Shown piece after piece: positions 35,258 to 40,455 of a DNA stretch of 40,455 nucleotides. Both the position numbers and the translations under genes were made by a program. The stretch's first letter is position 1. Each line of letters opens with the position of its first letter. A model generated the notes under the pieces. The model was not told where the DNA came from, made no database searches, and saw only the letters and a program-made list of their open reading frames with translations. Source of the stretch: Bacteroidales bacterium (lineage in GTDB: Bacteria > Bacteroidota > Bacteroidia > Bacteroidales > P3); the NCBI GenBank assembly GCA_028708845.1, contig JAQVXZ010000022.1, positions 1 to 40,455 on the forward strand, in the 5' to 3' direction.

Positions 35258-35773
35258 TTATGGCTTAAGGTTTAGTTTCTTAGATATTTGAGAAGTTACA
35301 TCTTCACTCTCTTCTGCATACCAAAGTATTCCTGTGCTTTCTAGAATATATGTGTATTTCCCTTCTTTTGCTACTTCTGCAACTGCTGCTTTAATCTTTT
35401 CTGTGATTGCTAGCATTAGTTCGCCTTGCTTTCTTTGAATATCGTTTTCAGCAATTTGTTGGAATTCTTGGAAACGTTGGTTTACTGATTGAATCTCTTT
35501 TTGTTTGCTTTCTTTTAGGATAGCTGATAGTTGAGCTTCTTTCTCTTGGTATTCAGTAACCAAGCGTTGGTATTCTTTTTGCATAGATTCCGCTTCTGAT
35601 TGAAGCTCTTCCATATATTTTTGCATTTCTTTTTGTGCAGAATCACCCTCTGGCATCTTCTTTATCAAGTCTGTTGAAGAGAAATGACCTATCTTAATAG
35701 ATTTCTGTGCAAATGAATTTCCTGATAGCGTGATAGCTACAACAAGAATTAATAGTTGAATTGTTCTTTTCAT
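35258..35773 (-). CDS. OmpH/Skp-family periplasmic chaperone, second copy
   Basis: The 171-residue protein has a signal peptide ending GNSFAQ and a long charged coiled coil (about 45-130). These are the body and tentacles of the Skp/OmpH fold, a trimer that holds unfolded outer-membrane proteins. The C-terminal strand region YTYILESTGILWYAEESEDV is typical. It is the last gene of uppS-bamA-ompH-ompH but has its own -7 box in the 72-bp gap upstream. Length matches the family. It is related to, not identical with, the copy at 35846. Confidence 0.93.
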   Translation of the reverse strand: MKRTIQLLILVVAITLSGNSFAQKSIKIGHFSSTDLIKKMPEGDSAQKEMQKYMEELQSEAESMQKEYQRLVTEYQEKEAQLSAILKESKQKEIQSVNQRFQEFQQIAENDIQRKQGELMLAITEKIKAAVAEVAKEGKYTYILESTGILWYAEESEDVTSQISKKLNLKP

Positions 35774-35818
35774 TCTTTATATATGTTATTATTATTAATT
35801 TTCTTTTAAATAAGGGTG

Positions 35819-35826
35819 CAAAAGTA
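35819..35826 (-). promoter_or_regulatory. -7 element of the second ompH
   Basis: On the minus strand TACTTTTG matches TAnnTTTG, 45 bp before the start at 35773. No -33 match is seen. Confidence 0.55.
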
Positions 35827-35845
35827 CACAATTAATTGATATTAT

Positions 35846-36376
35846 CTATCTCTTCTTAGAACTATTAATTCTATAACCAAGTTCAGCTAATATCAAATCA
35901 CTTACGTCTGTTTTCGAATCAACATAAAGTATTGTAGCTCCACTTGCTTTATCGAAGATTACAGAGTAGTTTTTTTCTTGAGCTATTTTTTCAATTGCAT
36001 TATAAACCTTGTCTTGTATTGGCTTTACAAGTTCAGAACGTTTTTTAGATAAGTCCCCATTGTTTCCAAAACGTTGTTTTTGTAAGTCCTTTGCTTCTTT
36101 TTCAGCAGCAATGATTTCATTTTCTTTCTTTGTTTTTAAGTCTTCTGGTAAAAGAACACTTTCTGCTTGGAATGATTTATATAGTTTGTCAACTATAAGG
36201 AATTTTGATTCAACTTCTCTTTGCCACTGAACCGATAGGTCGTCCAATTCTTTTTGAGATTGTTTGTATTCTGGCATATTACTTAGTATATATTCAGAAT
36301 CAACTGTAGCAAACTTTTGTGCGAAAATAACTGTTGTTGATAACAAACAGAATAGTAATACTGATAATTTTTTCAT
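35846..36376 (-). CDS. OmpH/Skp-family periplasmic chaperone, first copy
   Basis: The 176-residue protein has a signal peptide ending VIFAQ, then the OmpH start KFATVDSEYILSNMPEYKQS, a charged coiled coil (about 40-115) and the C-terminal YSVIFDKASGATILYVD strand. It is a periplasmic chaperone delivering outer-membrane proteins to BamA, whose gene lies 53 bp upstream on the same strand. The order uppS-bamA-ompH-ompH is standard in Bacteroidales. Confidence 0.94.
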   Translation of the reverse strand: MKKLSVLLFCLLSTTVIFAQKFATVDSEYILSNMPEYKQSQKELDDLSVQWQREVESKFLIVDKLYKSFQAESVLLPEDLKTKKENEIIAAEKEAKDLQKQRFGNNGDLSKKRSELVKPIQDKVYNAIEKIAQEKNYSVIFDKASGATILYVDSKTDVSDLILAELGYRINSSKKR

Positions 36377-36429
36377 ATCTTTTCTTCTTTTTAAATATTA
36401 AACTTAACTACTTACAGCAAATACTGTGC

Positions 36430-38937
36430 CTAATCGATAGATTGTCCTATTGAGAAATGGAATTGAGAGCCTCCAGCGGTTGGACTTCCTGGTATTTGGT
36501 CAAATCCATATCCCCAGTCAATTCCAATTAAACCAAACATTGGCATAAATAATCTTAAACCCACACCAGCAGAGCGGTACATTTTGAAAGGAGAAAACCC
36601 TTCAAAGTTCGACCAAGAATTACCTGCCTCAAAGAAACCTAAAACATAAATAGTAGCCATTGGGTTAAGAGAAACTGGGTAACGAATATCTAAAGTAAAC
36701 TTATCAAATACATTTGCTCCGTTTGTTGGAGAAAGAGATCCTGCAGAGTATCCTCTAAGTGCAATAACTTCTCTACCATCCAAAGCCCAGCCCTGCAAAC
36801 CATCACCTCCAACATAGAAACGCTCGAACGGAGAGTAGCCCACTTTCTTATTATATTGTCCTAAGAAACCAAACCTTGCTCTTGTGCTCATAACTAAGTT
36901 ATCAACTAGGTTAAAGTACCAAGAAGATTTGATGTTTACCTTATAATATTCCAACCAGTTATATTTATCCTCAGTGCTCATAGTGGCATAGTCCTTTCCA
37001 TTAACTAATGAATAAGGGAAGGTTAGTTGTGTTGAAACAGCAACATCGGAACCTGTTCTTGGGAATATAGGAGAATCGGAAGAACTTCTTGCAATGGTGA
37101 AATTATAGTTAAGGTTATTAGACCTACCATTACTAAAGTCAGGAATTGCAGTATAGTTCTTTACATTATATTGTTGGAAAGCTATCCCTTGAACAAAGGT
37201 GAAATAATCATCAGGCCATTGTAGCCTTTTGCCTAAGGAAACAGAAGCTCCAAATATACTTAACCAGTAATTTGGTTTCCCAGAATTATTAAAGTAACCA
37301 TCATCTTGATAAGAATAATAAAGAGAAGTGCTTAATGCGTTTGGTTTCTTTCCTCCAAGCCAAGGCTCAGTGAAAGATGCACTAAGAGAATAATAATATG
37401 TACCATTGGTTTGTGCTCTTAGGGCAAGCTGTTGTCCATCCCCTCCTGGAAGAGGCTTCCAAGCATCTTTCTTAAAGAAGTTCTTGGTAGAGAAATTTGT
37501 GAAAACAACTCCCACGGTTCCAATAACCATTCCTGCTCCCCAGCCACCAGATATTTCAAACTTATCGGAAGAAACCTCTTTTAGCTTATACTCAATATTA
37601 ACTAAACCATTCTCTTGGTCAGGCTCTATTACTGGTTCCATATTCTCTTGGTCGAAGTATTGTAATTGTTGCAATTCCCTTAAAGAACGATAAACATCAT
37701 CACGAGAATATAACTGTCCAGGTAGTGTCTTAAGCTCCCTCATTATCACATGGTCATTTGTCCTTGTGTTACCAGAAATTGAAACCTTGCCAATTCTTGC
37801 TTGCTTACCCTCGTAGACCCTCATCTCAATATCAATTGAATCATTTTCAATATTTACTTCAACAGGAATAATTTGAGAAAATAAATAACCATCATCTTGG
37901 TAAAGAGCTGAAATATCTGCACCCGTTGGATCGTAATGTATATTCTTATCTAAAAGAGCTCTATTATAAGCATCTCCTTTTTTAATTCTTAATCTACGGC
38001 TCAAGTCCTCTGAAGTATATTTAGTATTTCCAACCCAAGTAATATCTCTAAAGAAAAACTTCTGTCCCTCTTCAATATTAAGTTCAACAATTAGGTGTTG
38101 TTTCTTATCCTTATCTTTAACCAAATAAACACTATCAGAAATTATCTTTGCGTTTCTAAACCCTTCATCGTTATATTTCTTAATAACAGCTTCCTTATCG
38201 CTTATAAAATCTTTTTCAGCAAAACGAGAGCTCTTCCAAACCCTCCACCAGCGGTATCTTTTGGTGTCCTTCATTTGAGAACGAACCTTATTATCGCTTA
38301 TCATCTTATTGCCATTAACAATAACATCCTTAATTTTAATCTTGTACCCCTTCTTAATCTTAAATAGCAAAGTAACATCATTACGAGTAGTTGAAGTATC
38401 TTTTGTTTCAACAATTTCAACTTCAGTGTTGTAGAAACCTTTATCGAAGAAATGGTCTTTGATTATATTAATAGAATTCATCTTTAAGTTCTCTGTAACA
38501 ATATCTCCAGACATAATACTAATTGCTTCCTTCACCTTGTCAGCCTCACCTCTTGAAATGCCTTCAAACTTAAAGCTTGAAAGACGAGGTTTGGTTTGAA
38601 GTTGGTAGATAATATTTATAGTCCTACCCTCAATTTTATCAACCAATATTTGAACATCATCAAAAATACCTTGTTTCCATAGCTTATCAATAGCTAAAGT
38701 TATTTTCTCACTAGGAATAAGAACCTTTTCGCCAACACTTAGCCCCGAAAGAAGAATGATGGAAGGATGATCTAAGTGATTGGCACCAGAAACAACAATA
38801 TTCCCTATTTCATATTCCTTTGGGAAGAAATAATCTAGTTCTATCTTATTGTTTGGGATTGAATCTTTTTGTGCAAAAGCAATGCTTGAAATGCTTAAGG
38901 AAAAGAGGAAAATAAGGACTGTTCTTAATATATTCAT
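36430..38937 (-). CDS. bamA: outer-membrane protein assembly factor BamA
   Basis: BamA folds and inserts beta-barrel proteins into the outer membrane. The 835-residue protein has a signal peptide ending SIAFAQ and five POTRA-type periplasmic repeats (about 40-450; for example GNTKYTSEDLSRRLRIKKGD and GNTRTNDHVIMRELKTLPG). A 16-strand barrel with the conserved VIALRGYS lid-loop motif near residue 720 ends in QFHFSIGQSID. It sits between uppS and two ompH chaperone genes. The 67-bp gap to uppS contains a 7-bp inverted repeat, ACGCAAA/TTTGCGT (about 38969-38999), of unknown role. Confidence 0.97.
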   Translation of the reverse strand: MNILRTVLIFLFSLSISSIAFAQKDSIPNNKIELDYFFPKEYEIGNIVVSGANHLDHPSIILLSGLSVGEKVLIPSEKITLAIDKLWKQGIFDDVQILVDKIEGRTINIIYQLQTKPRLSSFKFEGISRGEADKVKEAISIMSGDIVTENLKMNSINIIKDHFFDKGFYNTEVEIVETKDTSTTRNDVTLLFKIKKGYKIKIKDVIVNGNKMISDNKVRSQMKDTKRYRWWRVWKSSRFAEKDFISDKEAVIKKYNDEGFRNAKIISDSVYLVKDKDKKQHLIVELNIEEGQKFFFRDITWVGNTKYTSEDLSRRLRIKKGDAYNRALLDKNIHYDPTGADISALYQDDGYLFSQIIPVEVNIENDSIDIEMRVYEGKQARIGKVSISGNTRTNDHVIMRELKTLPGQLYSRDDVYRSLRELQQLQYFDQENMEPVIEPDQENGLVNIEYKLKEVSSDKFEISGGWGAGMVIGTVGVVFTNFSTKNFFKKDAWKPLPGGDGQQLALRAQTNGTYYYSLSASFTEPWLGGKKPNALSTSLYYSYQDDGYFNNSGKPNYWLSIFGASVSLGKRLQWPDDYFTFVQGIAFQQYNVKNYTAIPDFSNGRSNNLNYNFTIARSSSDSPIFPRTGSDVAVSTQLTFPYSLVNGKDYATMSTEDKYNWLEYYKVNIKSSWYFNLVDNLVMSTRARFGFLGQYNKKVGYSPFERFYVGGDGLQGWALDGREVIALRGYSAGSLSPTNGANVFDKFTLDIRYPVSLNPMATIYVLGFFEAGNSWSNFEGFSPFKMYRSAGVGLRLFMPMFGLIGIDWGYGFDQIPGSPTAGGSQFHFSIGQSID

Positions 38938-39004
38938 TGTCTATCTTTATAATATAATGCTACTCTAACGCAAATAATTGTAAATAATTTTGTTTGCGTG
39001 AAAA

Positions 39005-39748
39005 TTACTTATTTATTTGTTCGCTTGTCTTTCCAAAGCGTCTTTCCCTTGACTGGAAATCAAGTATCGCTTCGTAATAGTTTTCTTTCTTAAAATCTGG
39101 CCAAAAGGTTGGAGTAAAGTAAAGCTCAGCATAGGAAAGTTGCCACATCAAAAAATTACTTATCCTATACTCTCCAGAGGTTCTAATCAGTAAATCAGGG
39201 TCAGGAAAGTTCTTAGTGCAAAGGTGATTTGAAATCATTTCTTGATTAATATCCTCAATTTCTATTTCATTATTCTTAACCCCAATAGCAATATCCCTAA
39301 CTGCTTTTTCAATCTCCCATCTTGAGCTATAACTTAGAGCTATAATTAATGTAAGAGCATCGTTATTCTTAGACATTTCAGTAACCCTATCAATAGCATC
39401 CCTAGTTTCTTGGTCGATTTTCTCAATATCACCAATTACTTCAACCCTTACATTATTCTTCATAAGGGTTGGCGTTTCGTTTTCTATTGCCTGAATCATA
39501 AGATGCATCAACCCCTCAACTTCATCTTGAGGACGGTTCCAATTTTCAGTAGAAAAAGCATACAAAGTTAGATACTTAATGCCCAATTCCACCGAAGCCT
39601 CAGTCACTTCTCTAACACTTTCTACTCCATTTTGGTGACCAAACAATCTATCTTTACCATGACACTTTGCCCATCTACCATTGCCATCCATAATGATTGC
39701 AACGTGTTTGGGTAAGCACTTATAATTGATTTTGTCCTTTAAACTCAT
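39005..39748 (-). CDS. uppS: isoprenyl transferase (undecaprenyl diphosphate synthase)
   Basis: The cytosolic enzyme adds cis-isoprene units to farnesyl diphosphate to make the undecaprenyl carrier for cell-wall synthesis. The 247-residue protein has HVAIIMDGNGRWAK with catalytic Asp21, YLTLYAFSTENWNRP, and the C-terminal DLLIRTSGEYRISNFLMWQ and RERRFG signatures. Length is normal. It is the first gene of uppS-bamA-ompH-ompH, with a -7 box 27 bp upstream. Confidence 0.97.
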   Translation of the reverse strand: MSLKDKINYKCLPKHVAIIMDGNGRWAKCHGKDRLFGHQNGVESVREVTEASVELGIKYLTLYAFSTENWNRPQDEVEGLMHLMIQAIENETPTLMKNNVRVEVIGDIEKIDQETRDAIDRVTEMSKNNDALTLIIALSYSSRWEIEKAVRDIAIGVKNNEIEIEDINQEMISNHLCTKNFPDPDLLIRTSGEYRISNFLMWQLSYAELYFTPTFWPDFKKENYYEAILDFQSRERRFGKTSEQINK

Positions 39749-39774
39749 AAACTAATTACAAAGATTTTAATTGA

Positions 39775-39782
39775 CAAAGATA
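39775..39782 (-). promoter_or_regulatory. -7 promoter element of uppS-bamA-ompH
   Basis: On the minus strand TATCTTTG matches TAnnTTTG, ending 26 bp before the start codon at 39748. No -33 TTTG is found at the consensus distance. Confidence 0.65.
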
Positions 39783-39838
39783 CATAAAAATCTCTTTTCT
39801 CCCTTTATAAGATGAATAAAAAGCTAAAACCATTAAAA

Positions 39839-39901
39839 TAAAACCAAGATTCAATCAAATAAATCAAAGAATTAAACTTTTTAATCTTTGATTCGATGTC
39901 C
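39839..39901 (+). repeat. 21-bp intergenic repeat array 5a (3 units, plus orientation)
   Basis: Units start at 39839 (TAAAACCAAGATTCAATC), 39860 (TAAATCAAAGAATTAAAC) and 39881 (TTAATCTTTGATTCGATG), 21 bp apart. They keep the family head and the GATTC core but are drifted. Confidence 0.65.
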
Positions 39902-39902
39902 A

Positions 39903-39984
39903 ATTCATGCCATGATTCTACCCATTTCATGCCATGAATTGATAAGTATCATGGCATGATATTGACGGAATCATGGCATGATTC
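39903..39984. repeat. four near-palindromes CATGsCATG with 22-bp spacing
   Basis: The 11-mer TCATGCCATGA occurs at 39905 and 39927, and its reverse complement TCATGGCATGA at 39949 and 39971. All four are exactly 22 bp apart, and the pairs face each other around a dyad near 39943. Three of the four are flanked by AT-TC or GA-TTC context similar to the GATTC core of the 21-bp family, so this may be a diverged and re-homogenised part of the same array. The motif also looks like a row of operators on one helix face. Confidence 0.85.
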
Positions 39985-40008
39985 TAGGATTGAAAGGAGG
40001 ATTGGTTA

Positions 40009-40072
40009 GTTTGTTTCTTCGTTTTGGGACTTTGTTTCTTCGTTTTGGGACTTTGTTTCAGGAGTTTATATG
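40009..40072 (-). repeat. 21-bp intergenic repeat array 5b (3 units, minus orientation)
   Basis: On the minus strand heads TGAAACAAAG (ending at 40060), AGAAACAAAG (40039) and AGAAACAAAC (40018) are spaced 21 bp. The first two share the identical tail TCCCAAAACGA. This is the same head as in arrays 1-4 but pointing towards uppS. No gene lies in the 432-bp gap 39749-40180, which holds only these arrays and two promoters. Confidence 0.85.
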
Positions 40073-40166
40073 TATGAAAACTTAAAAGGATAGTTAGAAA
40101 ACTCAATTATGGGATATATTTTTCTTTTCTTGCGTCCTTTTAATGAGAAATTTGGGAAATATTTTG

Positions 40167-40174
40167 TATTTTTG
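40167..40174 (+). promoter_or_regulatory. -7 promoter element of rbfA, implying a leaderless mRNA
   Basis: TATTTTTG matches TAnnTTTG and ends only 6 bp before the ATG at 40181, so transcription should begin at or next to the start codon. Confidence 0.7.
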
Positions 40175-40180
40175 CAAGCT

Positions 40181-40455
40181 ATGGATAATACAAGATTAGA
40201 AAAAGTTAGTCGCCTAATCCAAAAAGATATGGGTTTGATATTACAAAAAGAGGCTCAGAACTTGTTTGAAGGGGCAATGATTACGGTTACAAGTGTTAGG
40301 GTGAGTGCAGATTTGTCTGTTGCCAGAATTTATGTTAGTATTTTCCCCATTCGTTCAAAAACTGTTGAAGATATTGTTAAGCTTCTGGAAGAAAAGAAAG
40401 CTTTTATAAGAATGAAACTAGCTGAAAAGGTTAGACATCAGCTTAGGATTGTTCC
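40181..40455 (+). CDS. rbfA: ribosome-binding factor A, N-terminal part (runs off the right edge)
   Basis: The first 91 codons read MDNTRLEKVSRLIQKDMGLI, then ITVTSVRVSADLSVARIYVS and KAFIRMKLAEKVRHQLRIVP, the KH-like fold of RbfA, which binds the 30S subunit during 16S maturation. The family is about 110-130 residues, so the C-terminus lies outside the window. The start is fixed by the -7 box 7 bp upstream. It is divergent from uppS across the repeat-rich gap. Confidence 0.94.
   Translation, partial: MDNTRLEKVSRLIQKDMGLILQKEAQNLFEGAMITVTSVRVSADLSVARIYVSIFPIRSKTVEDIVKLLEEKKAFIRMKLAEKVRHQLRIV

Overview
The window is from an AT-rich member of the Bacteroidota, most probably Bacteroidales. Three lines of evidence support this. 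Many genes are preceded by the Bacteroidota promoter type (-7 TAnnTTTG, sometimes with -33 TTTG exactly 19 bp upstream). Several secreted proteins end in type IX secretion (T9SS) C-terminal sorting domains. The family content is also typical (SusC/CarboxypepD-type TonB receptor, LruC lipoprotein, the uppS-bamA-ompH-ompH cluster). Hcp, its Crp/Fnr-type regulator and ferritin suggest an anaerobe that copes with nitrosative or oxidative stress. There are no phage or insertion-sequence genes; most of the window is ordinary chromosome.

Layout. 1-119 is the 5' end of a 23S rRNA on the minus strand, unexpectedly placed directly behind rpmA (L27) and rplU (L21). 1229-7469: a 12-TM NtrY-like sensor kinase and a PorE-like OmpA/beta-propeller protein. 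7717-10173: mutS2. 10255-16546: two convergent giant secreted proteins with type B T9SS tails that share a paralogous domain; the second is co-transcribed with lipB and pyrF. 18356-20529: a Glu-rich hypothetical protein and a SpoIIE/PP2C phosphatase. 20597-24068: two Sel1-repeat proteins and a phosphohexomutase. 24195-30439: TonB-dependent receptor, type A T9SS cargo, LruC/DUF4114 lipoprotein. 30599-34864: ferritin, an mpg DNA-glycosylase pseudogene, an HcpR-like regulator, hcp and a ferredoxin-domain protein. 35078-35159: tRNA-Leu(UAG). 35258-39748: uppS-bamA-ompH-ompH envelope cluster, read leftward. 40181-end: start of rbfA.

The most unusual signal is not a gene. Five intergenic regions (about 1079, 7554, 18148, 28191 and 39839) carry degenerate tandem arrays of a 21-bp unit whose head reads roughly TGAAACGAAG. 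The units keep an exact 21-bp register, about two helical turns, even where the sequence has drifted. The arrays occur only in regions that contain a promoter. The last region also holds four near-palindromes with core CATGsCATG spaced exactly 22 bp apart, and three units in reverse orientation facing uppS. I do not recognise this repeat family.

A second strong regulatory signal is a shared operator, TGTAA-N6-TTACA, in front of both hcp and the ferredoxin-domain gene. In both cases its centre lies 36.5 bp from the last base of the -7 box. This implies a small HcpR-type regulon controlled by the divergently transcribed Crp/Fnr gene. That regulator and rbfA appear to be transcribed as leaderless mRNAs.
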